From NCBI GenBank assembly GCA_016744485.1, contig JADGEG010000036.1, positions 1-14,104 of the forward strand: a stretch of DNA of 14,104 nucleotides. Reading direction: 5' to 3'. The notes under the pieces are model-generated. The model was not told the origin of the DNA and ran no database searches. It was given only the letters and a program-made list of their open reading frames with translations. The stretch is from Arcobacter sp. Lineage in GTDB: Bacteria; Campylobacterota; Campylobacteria; Campylobacterales; Arcobacteraceae. This document shows, piece by piece, positions 6,235 through 13,877 of this stretch; position 1 is the first letter of the stretch, and every line of letters starts with the position of its first letter. The translations under genes and the position numbers were made by a program.

Positions 6235-8242
6235 AACATTATTAATAGAAATAGGAGTAGAAGAACTCCCTGCAATTCCTTTTTTAAAAGAATTAAAAAA
6301 TATCAAAAAAAAGTGGTCAAATATCTTAGATACAAACAAACTAGCTTGTGAATTTGAGTTTTATTATACTCCAAGAAAATTAGTACTTTGGCATAAAGAA
6401 TTTGCTATATCACAAGAAAATACTAGTGTAGAAATGTTTGGAGCTCCTCTTAACATAGCTTATAAAGATGGTAAAGCAACTGGAGCAGCTTTGGGCTTTG
6501 CTAAAAAATGTGGTGTTGATGTGAATGCTTTAGAAACAAAAAAGATGCCAAAAGGTGACGTTCTATATTTTAAGAAAGAAAAAAAAGGTCTTTTATCTAA
6601 AGATTTATTAAATGATATGATAAATGAATTTGTATCATCTTTAAATTTTGGTAAAACTATGAGATGGGCTAATAGAAAAGATAGTTTTATAAGACCTATT
6701 AGAAGTTTAGCCATACTTTTAGGTGATGAGGTAATTAATGCCACATTATTTGGAATAAAATCATCAAATAAAACATATGTTCATAGAATGGTTTCATATA
6801 AGCCTTTTTCTATTAAAGATGGAAACGATTATTTTAATATACTAAAAAATAATGCCATTATCTTAGATCAAAAAGAAAGAAAAGAGCTTATTTTAAAACA
6901 AATAAAACAACTTGAAACTAAGCATAATATTACTGTTGAATTAGATAATACTTTATTAGATGAGATTGTTTGTATCACAGAATACCCAACAGCACAAGTG
7001 GGTTCTTTTGATGAAGCATTTTTAGAACTTCCCATAGAAGTTATAATAACTTCTATGAAAGAGCATCAAAGGTATTTTGCAGTTTATATAAATGATATTT
7101 TAACAAATAATTTTATAGTAGTATCAAATGCAAAAACACAAGATTTTTCACTAATTATTGCAGGAAATGAAAGAGTTTTAAAACCGAGATTAGCAGACTC
7201 TATGTTTTTTTATAAGAACGATTTAAAAACAGGACTTAATAATGAAGGTCTTAAGAAAGTATTATTTGTCGATGGTTTAGGAAGTATGTATGATAAGCTT
7301 CAAAGAGAAGATAAAATAGCACAATATTTAGCAAAAATATACAAAATAGAAAATAGCACCTTATTAAGAAAAGCAGTGTTTTTATCAAAAGCTGATCTCA
7401 TGTCTGAAATGGTATATGAATTTACAGAACTTCAAGGACTTATGGCTTATTATTATGCCAAGCAAGCAGGGGAAGAAAAAGAAGTATACATGGCTTTAAA
7501 AGAACAATATTTACCAGATGCAAAAGATTCAAAATTACCATCATCTGTATTCTCAAGCATAGTAGCACTTTCATATAAATTAGATAATCTAATGGGATTA
7601 TTTAGTATAAACAAAATACCAACGGGTTCAAAAGATCCTTTTGGCTTAAGACGAGCCGCATTAGGAATTGTTAAAATTTGTATTAAACATAATTTAAAAT
7701 TTAACTTATCAAATCTTATTGATAATTTAGGATCTTCTTATAAGGGTTTAGATAAAAAATTATTGTTAGATTTTTTTAATGAAAGATTATTTACTATATT
7801 TGATGTAAATCCTTCAGTTTTAAAAGCAGTTTTAAAAAGTGGTGAACTAGATATCTTAAATATATCAAAAAAAATAAATGCACTTAATCCTATAGTTTTA
7901 GATACTGATTTTAAAAAATATTCTTCTACATTTAAAAGACTTGCAAATATTATAAAAGATATAAATACAAATGAGCATCTAATATTAGATGAAGAACTAT
8001 TTGTTGATGAAGCTGAAAAAATTTTATATAAAAAATATATTCAAATTACAAATATGAAGTTTAAAATATATGAAGAAGAACTAGAAGCTCTTTTTTCATT
8101 AAAACCTTATTTAGATGATTTTTTTGATAATGTATTTGTAAATCATGAAAATAAAAATATTAAAATAAATAGAAAAAATTTAATAGCTATGATATATGTT
8201 GCTTTTAGAAATATAGCTGATATTAAAGAAATAACTATATAA
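6227..8242 (+). CDS. glyS: glycyl-tRNA synthetase beta subunit
   Basis: This is the beta chain of the bacterial alpha2-beta2 glycyl-tRNA synthetase. It binds tRNA(Gly) and is required with the GlyQ alpha chain for charging. It begins MNKTLLIEIGVEELPA, the classic GlyS N-terminus. Other family blocks are MRWANRKDSFIRPIR around 142-157 and TGSKDPFGLRRAALGI around 465-480, followed by a C-terminal helical anticodon-binding (DALR-like) domain. At 671 residues it is close to the usual 680-700. The start at 6227 is chosen because the family N-terminus begins here and AAGGAC lies about 8 bases upstream. An in-frame ATG at 6197 would only add ten lysine-rich residues. The alpha-chain gene glyQ is not in the window. 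Confidence 0.96.
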   Translation: MNKTLLIEIGVEELPAIPFLKELKNIKKKWSNILDTNKLACEFEFYYTPRKLVLWHKEFAISQENTSVEMFGAPLNIAYKDGKATGAALGFAKKCGVDVNALETKKMPKGDVLYFKKEKKGLLSKDLLNDMINEFVSSLNFGKTMRWANRKDSFIRPIRSLAILLGDEVINATLFGIKSSNKTYVHRMVSYKPFSIKDGNDYFNILKNNAIILDQKERKELILKQIKQLETKHNITVELDNTLLDEIVCITEYPTAQVGSFDEAFLELPIEVIITSMKEHQRYFAVYINDILTNNFIVVSNAKTQDFSLIIAGNERVLKPRLADSMFFYKNDLKTGLNNEGLKKVLFVDGLGSMYDKLQREDKIAQYLAKIYKIENSTLLRKAVFLSKADLMSEMVYEFTELQGLMAYYYAKQAGEEKEVYMALKEQYLPDAKDSKLPSSVFSSIVALSYKLDNLMGLFSINKIPTGSKDPFGLRRAALGIVKICIKHNLKFNLSNLIDNLGSSYKGLDKKLLLDFFNERLFTIFDVNPSVLKAVLKSGELDILNISKKINALNPIVLDTDFKKYSSTFKRLANIIKDINTNEHLILDEELFVDEAEKILYKKYIQITNMKFKIYEEELEALFSLKPYLDDFFDNVFVNHENKNIKINRKNLIAMIYVAFRNIADIKEITI

Positions 8243-8277
8243 GCTAAATATAAATATTTTTTTATAACAAAATTTAT

Positions 8278-8307
8278 AAAATATTGAAGTATAATTTTCA
8301 ATATTTT
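8278..8307. terminator. AT-rich inverted repeat after glyS, possible terminator
   Basis: An 11-bp perfect inverted repeat (AAAATATTGAA and TTCAATATTTT) with an 8-base loop lies 35 bases after the glyS stop. Its right arm ends in TTTT. It contains only one G-C pair, so as an RNA hairpin it would be weak. It could serve as a terminator in either direction or as a protein-binding palindrome for the oppA promoter about 80 bases further on. Confidence 0.35.
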
Positions 8308-8352
8308 GTTGCTATTTATTTTCTATTAAGCTTGAATTATCAAATATTTAAA

Positions 8353-8385
8353 TAATAACTCACTAATAACTCACTAATAACTCAC
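8353..8385 (+). repeat. three tandem 11-bp repeats upstream of oppA
   Basis: The unit TAATAACTCAC occurs three times with no mismatch and no spacer, followed by a partial TCA. The unit length is one DNA helical turn, so each copy presents the same helix face. The array lies immediately upstream of a -10-like TATATT at 8389-8394 and covers the -35 region. Campylobacterota housekeeping promoters typically lack a -35 box and show a periodic AT signal in this position. The repeats could also be sites for a regulator. Confidence 0.8.
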
Positions 8386-8388
8386 TCA

Positions 8389-8394
8389 TATATT
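8389..8394 (+). promoter_or_regulatory. putative -10 box of the opp operon promoter
   Basis: TATATT lies 37 bases before the oppA start codon. It would place transcription initiation near 8401 with a short leader containing the AAGGAG ribosome binding site. There is no recognisable -35 hexamer; the 11-bp repeat array occupies that position. Confidence 0.4.
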
Positions 8395-8431
8395 GTAAAG
8401 TAAACCAAAGTAAATTTTTAAGGAGTAGAAA

Positions 8432-10021
8432 ATGAAATGGTTTAAATTAATTACATCCACATTGTTTGTGTGTTTATTACTTACAAATGCCAATGCTATG
8501 CAAGAACTTGTTCGAGGAAATGGTGCAGAACCTGCAACCTTAGATCCTACTTTAGGTGAAGGAGTCCCTAGCTCTAATATCATGCGAGATTTGTATGAAA
8601 CACTTATGAGTGAAGATAGTGAAGGAAATGTTGTTCCTGGACAAGCCGAGTCTTATAAAGTTAGTGCTAATAAAACAGTATATACTTTTAAAATAAGAGA
8701 TAATGCTAATTGGTCAAATGGTGATAGTGTAACTGCTCATGATTTTGAGTATGCTTTTAAACGAGGTGTAGACCCTAAAGTTGCTGCTAAGTATTCTTGG
8801 TATTTTAAAATTCTTGGAATAAAAAATGGTGCAGCTATTCTTGATGGTAAAAAACCTGTTTCTTCTTTGGGAGTTAAAGCTTTAAGTAATAAATCTTTAC
8901 AAATTACTTTAGAAAAACCAATTCCTTATTTTATTATTGCTTTGGCACATATTACAACTGCCCCAGTTCCACAGAAACTTATTGAAAAATATGGTAAAAA
9001 ATGGACAAATCCAAAACATATAATTTCAAATGGAGCTTATAAGTTAAAAGAGTGGGTTGTAAATGAAAAAATTGTTTTACTTAAAAACAATGAGTATTAT
9101 GCAAAAGATGATGTAAAAATAGACAAAGTTACTTTTGTTCCAATTCCTGAACAATCAACCGAGCTAAACAGATACAAAGCTGGTGAGATTGATTATACTA
9201 ATGAATTACCAAAAAATAAATTTAAGTCTTTGATGAAAACGATTCCTCATGAAGTAAAAGTTTTAGGTAGAGTTGGTACATATTATTACTATTTAAATCT
9301 TCGAAAAAAACCTTTTGATGATATTAGAGTACGTCGAGCTTTAGCTTATGGTTTTGATAGAAAAGTATTAGCTGAAAAAGTACTAGCAACTGGTGAAAAA
9401 CCGGCATATACTTTTGTCCCTGATATTGTATCAGGATATACTGCTCCAGTACCAGCGTATCAAAAACTAACTCAAAAACAAAGAGAGACTAAAGCAATTG
9501 CATTATTAAAAGATGCTGGTATTACAAAAGCTAATCCTTTAAAGTTTGAGCTTTTATATAATACTAGTGAATCACACAAAAGAGTTGCTTTGGCAATTGC
9601 TTCTATGTGGAAAAAAACATTTAAGGGTGCAGTTATTGTAACTTTAAAAAATCAAGAATGGAAAACATATTTAGAAGAAAGAAGTGCAGGAAACTATCAA
9701 GTTGCTCGTGCTGGTTGGATTGGTGATTATAATGAAGGTTCTACTTTATTAGATTTATTTACTAAAGGACACTCTTCAAATGATTCTTTTTATGACAATC
9801 CTGAGTATGATAGACTTATGAATGAAGCAAGAGGTACTTTAGACAACAAAAAAAGAAATAAGCTGTATCAAAAACTTGATTTAATGATTGCAAAAGATTT
9901 ACCAGTAATTCCTATTTATCAATATGCTCAAGCTAGATTGGTTAAGTCTAGAGTTGGTGGTTACCCTACAGTGAACCCACTTGGTGCTATTTATACTAAA
10001 CATTTGTATATTAAAAAATAG
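8432..10021 (+). CDS. oppA: periplasmic oligopeptide-binding protein OppA
   Basis: This is the substrate-binding protein of the oligopeptide importer (SBP_bac_5 family). It captures short peptides in the periplasm and delivers them to OppBC. The signal peptide spans 1-22 with a hydrophobic core and an ANA-type cleavage site before M23. C14 lies inside the core without a proper lipobox, so a lipoprotein is unlikely. Blocks close to enterobacterial OppA include GKKPVSSLGVKA at 139-150, WVVNEKIVL at 208-216 and LLYNTSESHK near 374-383. ARAGWIGDYNE at 425-435 contains R426 and D432, equivalent to the Arg and Asp that hold the peptide termini in Salmonella OppA. It has 529 residues and a strong AAGGAG upstream. 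It is the first gene of the opp operon. Confidence 0.95.
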   Translation: MKWFKLITSTLFVCLLLTNANAMQELVRGNGAEPATLDPTLGEGVPSSNIMRDLYETLMSEDSEGNVVPGQAESYKVSANKTVYTFKIRDNANWSNGDSVTAHDFEYAFKRGVDPKVAAKYSWYFKILGIKNGAAILDGKKPVSSLGVKALSNKSLQITLEKPIPYFIIALAHITTAPVPQKLIEKYGKKWTNPKHIISNGAYKLKEWVVNEKIVLLKNNEYYAKDDVKIDKVTFVPIPEQSTELNRYKAGEIDYTNELPKNKFKSLMKTIPHEVKVLGRVGTYYYYLNLRKKPFDDIRVRRALAYGFDRKVLAEKVLATGEKPAYTFVPDIVSGYTAPVPAYQKLTQKQRETKAIALLKDAGITKANPLKFELLYNTSESHKRVALAIASMWKKTFKGAVIVTLKNQEWKTYLEERSAGNYQVARAGWIGDYNEGSTLLDLFTKGHSSNDSFYDNPEYDRLMNEARGTLDNKKRNKLYQKLDLMIAKDLPVIPIYQYAQARLVKSRVGGYPTVNPLGAIYTKHLYIKK

Positions 10022-10041
10022 TTAATAATTATTAAAAAAGG

Positions 10042-10073
10042 AAGCTTATCATATTAGTATGATAAGCTTTTTT
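10042..10073 (+). terminator. hairpin with T-tract between oppA and oppB
   Basis: A perfect 12-bp stem (AAGCTTATCATA paired with TATGATAAGCTT) with the four-base loop TTAG is followed directly by further T residues. It is the most stable hairpin seen in the window. It lies 20 bases after the oppA stop and 16 before the oppB start. It would act as a partial terminator or as a 3' stabiliser of the oppA message, giving more binding protein than permease. Confidence 0.75.
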
Positions 10074-10089
10074 AGCTTGGGAGATTATT

Positions 10090-11010
10090 TTGTTAAAATT
10101 TATTATAAAAAGAATATTAGTAGCGATTCCTACATTATTGATACTTATTAGTATATCTTTTGTTTTGGTGCATTCAGCACCAGGTTCACCATTTACAGAT
10201 GATAGAGATATTCCACCTGAAATTATGAAAAACATCGAGGCGAAATATCATTTGGATAGACCACTTTATGTGCAATATGTCTATTATCTAAAAGATGTAG
10301 TGACATGGGATTTTGGGCCTTCTTTTAAATACAAAGATTTTAGTATAAATGAGTTAGTTAATAAAGCATTTTTAGTATCAGTTAAAATTGGTTTTTGGGC
10401 TTTTATTTTAGCTGTAGTTATAGGCGTAGCCTGTGGTGTGGCTGGTGCGCTTAATCAAAATACAAAAATTGATTATGCTGTTATGTCTTTTGCTATGGTT
10501 GGAGTGGCCATTCCTAACTTTGTATTGGGCCCAATATTAGTGGTTTTATTTGCTATTTATTTTAAGGTTTTACCAGCTGGGGGTTGGAATGGAGGCTCAA
10601 TTGAGTATGTGATATTACCTGTACTTGCTATGAGTTTTAGGTATATTGCTTCCATTGCTAGAATTATGCGTGCTAGTATGATTGAAGTGTTAAATTCAAA
10701 TTTTATACGAACAGCTAAAGCTAAAGGAATGGCTGGGAAATATATTATTATTCATCATGCACTTCGACCTGCAATATTACCTGTGGTTTCGTACATGGGA
10801 CCAGCTTTTGTTGGAATTGTGACAGGTTCAGTGGTTATTGAGACTATTTTTGGTCTTCCTGGGATTGGGCAGTTATTTGTAAATGGGGCATTAAACAGAG
10901 ATTATAATATGGTATTAACCTTAACTATTATTGTGGGTGGGTTAATGATATTGTTTAATACTATTGTTGATATTTTATATGTCATTATAGATCCAAAAAT
11001 TAAATATTAA
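10090..11010 (+). CDS. oppB: oligopeptide ABC transporter permease OppB
   Basis: This is one of the two inner-membrane permease subunits that form the peptide channel. It has 306 residues and begins MLKFIIKRILVAIPTL, matching enterobacterial OppB in length and along its whole sequence. About six membrane segments are visible. The cytoplasmic EAA-type loop that contacts the ATPases lies around 203-233, with RTAKAKG at 207-213 and HALRPAILPV at 223-232. The C-terminus ends DPKIKY. The start codon is TTG, supported by GGGAG (10079-10083) 6 bases upstream and by the family N-terminus. The gene follows the intercistronic hairpin, so its expression should be below that of oppA. Confidence 0.96.
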   Translation: MLKFIIKRILVAIPTLLILISISFVLVHSAPGSPFTDDRDIPPEIMKNIEAKYHLDRPLYVQYVYYLKDVVTWDFGPSFKYKDFSINELVNKAFLVSVKIGFWAFILAVVIGVACGVAGALNQNTKIDYAVMSFAMVGVAIPNFVLGPILVVLFAIYFKVLPAGGWNGGSIEYVILPVLAMSFRYIASIARIMRASMIEVLNSNFIRTAKAKGMAGKYIIIHHALRPAILPVVSYMGPAFVGIVTGSVVIETIFGLPGIGQLFVNGALNRDYNMVLTLTIIVGGLMILFNTIVDILYVIIDPKIKY

Positions 11011-11020
11011 AGAATGAATT

Positions 11021-11923
11021 ATGATAGGTACTATAAAAAAAGAAAATAATGAGGTTCTAAAAGATTTAGAGCTAGACAGTAGAAGTTTGTTTCAAGATGC
11101 AAAAATTAGGTTTTTGAAAAATAAGGCTGCAGTATTTAGTTTGATAGTTATTACTACTATTGTTTTATTAGTTTTATTTGGACAACATTTGTCTGTATAT
11201 TCGTATGATCACATTGATTGGGATTACATGCAAATGAATCCAAGTTTTGCAAATGGGCATTTTTTTGGAACAGATGATTTGGGACGTGATATTTTTGTAC
11301 GAACACTTCAAGGTGGCAAAATATCTTTAATGGTTGGAATTATGGGTGCATTGGTTGCTGTTATTATTGGAGTATTATATGGAGCAACTGCTGGTTTTGT
11401 TGGAGGAAGAGTTGATAATTATATGATGCGTTTTGTAGATATTTTAGCTTCATTTCCTTTTATGTTTTTTGTAATTTTATTAGTTACGTTTTTTGGAAGA
11501 AATATTGGTTTTATATTTGTAGCTATTGGAATGGTTTCATGGCTTGATATTGCTCGAATTGTAAGAGGTCAAACTTTAGGGCTAAAAGAAAAAGAGTTTA
11601 TTGAAGCTGCAAAAGTAAGTGGAACTTCTGATGCTAAAATTGTTCGAAAACATATTATTCCAAATGTAATAGGAATAGTTGTTGTATATGCAACACTACT
11701 TATTCCAAATATGATTATCTTTGAATCATTTTTGAGTTTTTTAGGACTTGGAGTTCAAGAACCTGATACTTCATGGGGGGCACTTGTAAATGAAGGTTCA
11801 AAGGTTATGGATATTGCTATTTGGCAACTTATTTATCCAGGATTATTTTTAGTTGTTACACTTTTTTGTTTCAATTTTGTTGGTGATGGGCTAAGAGATG
11901 CTCTTGATCCAAAAGATAGATAG
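11021..11923 (+). CDS. oppC: oligopeptide ABC transporter permease OppC
   Basis: This is the second membrane permease subunit, the partner of OppB. The 300-residue protein has a soluble N-terminal tail (about 1-35), a first membrane helix near 37-55, a periplasmic segment with HFFGTDDLGRD around 80-90, and five further helices. The ATPase-contacting loop is FIEAAKVSG at 193-201 with HIIPN at 211-215. The C-terminus GDGLRDALDPKDR is the standard ending of the OppC/DppC family. It is separated from oppB by 10 bases. The ribosome binding site is weak (AAAGA), which suggests it relies partly on ribosomes from oppB. Residue-level resemblance favours OppC over DppC or NikC. Confidence 0.95.
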   Translation: MIGTIKKENNEVLKDLELDSRSLFQDAKIRFLKNKAAVFSLIVITTIVLLVLFGQHLSVYSYDHIDWDYMQMNPSFANGHFFGTDDLGRDIFVRTLQGGKISLMVGIMGALVAVIIGVLYGATAGFVGGRVDNYMMRFVDILASFPFMFFVILLVTFFGRNIGFIFVAIGMVSWLDIARIVRGQTLGLKEKEFIEAAKVSGTSDAKIVRKHIIPNVIGIVVVYATLLIPNMIIFESFLSFLGLGVQEPDTSWGALVNEGSKVMDIAIWQLIYPGLFLVVTLFCFNFVGDGLRDALDPKDR

Positions 11924-11932
11924 GAGTTTGGT

Positions 11933-12904
11933 ATGAGTTTACTTGATGTAAAAGATTTAAGTGTTAGTTTTGAAACTCCTGATGGAATCGTAAAAGCTGT
12001 AAATAAATTAAATTTTTCTCTTGATGAGGGGAAAACTTTAGGAATTGTTGGTGAGTCTGGTAGTGGAAAAAGCCAGAGTGTTTTTTCTATTATGGGACTT
12101 TTAGCTAAAAATGGAATTGCAAGTGGGAGTGTTAAGTTTAATGGTAATGAGATTTTAAATTTGCCAGAACATGAACTAAATCATATAAGAGCAGAACAAA
12201 TAGCTATGATTTTTCAAGATCCAATGACTTCTTTAAACCCTTATTTAAAGGTTAAAAAACAGTTAATGGAAGTACTTATTAAACATAAAGGCATGAACTC
12301 AAAAGATGCTTTTGAAGAGTCACTAAAAATGATGGATGCAGTTAAAATTCCAGAAGCAAAAAAAAGAATGAATATGTATCCACATGAGTTTTCAGGTGGC
12401 ATGAGACAACGACTTATGATTGCTATGTCTTTGTTGTGTAAGCCAAAACTTCTTATAGCAGATGAACCTACTACAGCTCTTGATGTTACAGTACAAGCTC
12501 AAATTCTGGCACTTTTAAATGAGTTGAAAAATGATTTTAATACAGGGATTATTTTAATCACTCATGATTTGGGTGTCGTTGCTGGGCTTTGTGATGATGT
12601 TATGGTTATGTATGCTGGGCAGACAATGGAATATGGAAGTGTTGATAATATTTTTTATGACCCGTCACATCCATATACTAGCTCTTTATTAAAATCTATT
12701 CCAAAGTTAAGTGATAATTTGCAACGCTTAGAAACTATATCCGGAAATCCTCCTAATATTTTAAATCTTCCAAAAGGTTGTTCTTTTGAACAAAGATGTT
12801 ATGCTGCTATGAGTGAGTGTAAAGAAAAAAGACCAAACCTTATTAATTTTGCAAATAGTAGTAGACAACGGTCATGTTTTTTTGAAGGATCTAAATATGA
12901 GTGA
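11933..12904 (+). CDS. oppD: oligopeptide ABC transporter ATPase OppD
   Basis: This is one of the two ATPases that power peptide import from the cytoplasmic side. Motifs are intact: Walker A GESGSGKS at 40-47, Q-loop FQDPMTSL near 94-101, signature FSGGMRQR at 153-160, Walker B LLIADEP at 173-179, D-loop ALD at 182-184, and switch H211 in ITHDL. The C-terminal oligopeptide-transporter domain carries four cysteines, C283, C289, C296 and C315. In the family this arrangement can hold a [4Fe-4S] cluster. The length of 323 residues is slightly shorter than enterobacterial OppD (about 337). GGAG precedes the ATG. It overlaps the oppF start by 8 bases. Confidence 0.95.
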   Translation: MSLLDVKDLSVSFETPDGIVKAVNKLNFSLDEGKTLGIVGESGSGKSQSVFSIMGLLAKNGIASGSVKFNGNEILNLPEHELNHIRAEQIAMIFQDPMTSLNPYLKVKKQLMEVLIKHKGMNSKDAFEESLKMMDAVKIPEAKKRMNMYPHEFSGGMRQRLMIAMSLLCKPKLLIADEPTTALDVTVQAQILALLNELKNDFNTGIILITHDLGVVAGLCDDVMVMYAGQTMEYGSVDNIFYDPSHPYTSSLLKSIPKLSDNLQRLETISGNPPNILNLPKGCSFEQRCYAAMSECKEKRPNLINFANSSRQRSCFFEGSKYE

Positions 12905-13877
12905 TATTATTTTAAAAGTAGAAGATTTGAAAGTACAGTTTGCTGTAAAGTCAAACAAACATATATTTGATTTTGGTCATGATAAACTAAAAGCAGTAGA
13001 TGGAGTTAGTTTTGAGCTTAAACAAGGTGAGACTTTAGGAATAGTTGGTGAGTCTGGTTGTGGTAAGTCAACACTTGCACGTGCTATTATTGATTTAGTA
13101 CCAACAGCTGGTGGAAAAATTACTTTTGAAGGAAAAAATATTACTTCAATGAGTAAAAAAGAACGTTGGGCCCTTAAAAAAGATATGCAAATGATTTTTC
13201 AAGATCCATTGGCTTCTTTAGATCCTCGTATGACCATAGGAGATATTATAGCTGAGCCTTTGCTTTCTTTTTTTCCACATTTAAATAAAAAACAACGAAA
13301 AGAAAAAGTATTAGAAACTATGAGTAAGGTAGGACTTTTACCTAATGTAATTAATCGTTATCCTCATGAGTTTAGTGGAGGGCAGTGTCAACGAATAGGA
13401 ATTGCAAGGGCATTAATAACCGAACCAAAACTTATAATTTGTGATGAGCCAGTATCTGCACTTGATGTATCTATTCAGGCACAAGTTACAAACTTGTTAA
13501 TGGATTTACAAAAACAGATGAATTTATCTTTAATTTTTATTTCACATGATTTATCTGTAATAAAACACATCTCACATAAAATTTTGGTGATTTATTTAGG
13601 AAATATGGTTGAAATGGCAGATAAAAATGAACTTTTTAATAATCCATTACATCCTTATAATAAAGCATTGATTTCAGCAGTTCCAATAGCAGATCCAAGA
13701 GCTGAAAGAATTAAAAAGGTGCAATTTTTAGATGGAGATTTGCCTTCACCTATAAACCCACCAAGTGGTTGTGTTTTTAGAACCAGGTGTCCAAGTGTTA
13801 TTGATGAATGTTCTATTAAAAAACCTGATACAACTATAATAAATGATAAACATGTTTTAAAGTGTTTTAATTATTAA
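12897..13877 (+). CDS. oppF: oligopeptide ABC transporter ATPase OppF
   Basis: This is the second ATPase of the importer, pairing with OppD. The protein has 326 residues from the chosen ATG, starting MSDIILKVEDL. GAAGGA lies about 7 bases upstream, and the homologous domain begins here. An upstream in-frame ATG at 12813 lies deep inside oppD and is rejected. Motifs are Walker A GESGCGKS at 51-58, Q-loop FQDPLASLDP at 101-110, signature FSGGQCQR at 159-166, Walker B LIICDEP at 179-185, and switch H217 in ISHDL. The C-terminus has C292, C298, C305 and C323 in the same pattern as OppD. It is the last gene of the opp operon. Confidence 0.95.
   Translation: MSDIILKVEDLKVQFAVKSNKHIFDFGHDKLKAVDGVSFELKQGETLGIVGESGCGKSTLARAIIDLVPTAGGKITFEGKNITSMSKKERWALKKDMQMIFQDPLASLDPRMTIGDIIAEPLLSFFPHLNKKQRKEKVLETMSKVGLLPNVINRYPHEFSGGQCQRIGIARALITEPKLIICDEPVSALDVSIQAQVTNLLMDLQKQMNLSLIFISHDLSVIKHISHKILVIYLGNMVEMADKNELFNNPLHPYNKALISAVPIADPRAERIKKVQFLDGDLPSPINPPSGCVFRTRCPSVIDECSIKKPDTTIINDKHVLKCFNY

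Noticed and set aside
6460..6744. Minus-strand open frame inside glyS
   Set aside because: It is antisense to strongly conserved GlyS sequence, with no ribosome binding site and a hydrophobic low-complexity product. It is a shadow of glyS.
8453..8475. Lipoprotein signal in OppA at C14
   Set aside because: The residue before the cysteine is Val and the cysteine lies in the middle of the hydrophobic core. A standard signal peptidase I site follows at ANA.
10032..10235. Minus-strand open frame over the oppB start
   Set aside because: Its end spans the oppA/oppB hairpin and the rest is antisense to the OppB N-terminus. Nothing supports expression.
12813..12896. Longer oppF start at 12813
   Set aside because: The extra 28 residues are out-of-frame oppD coding sequence. 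The domain start and GAAGGA site support 12897.
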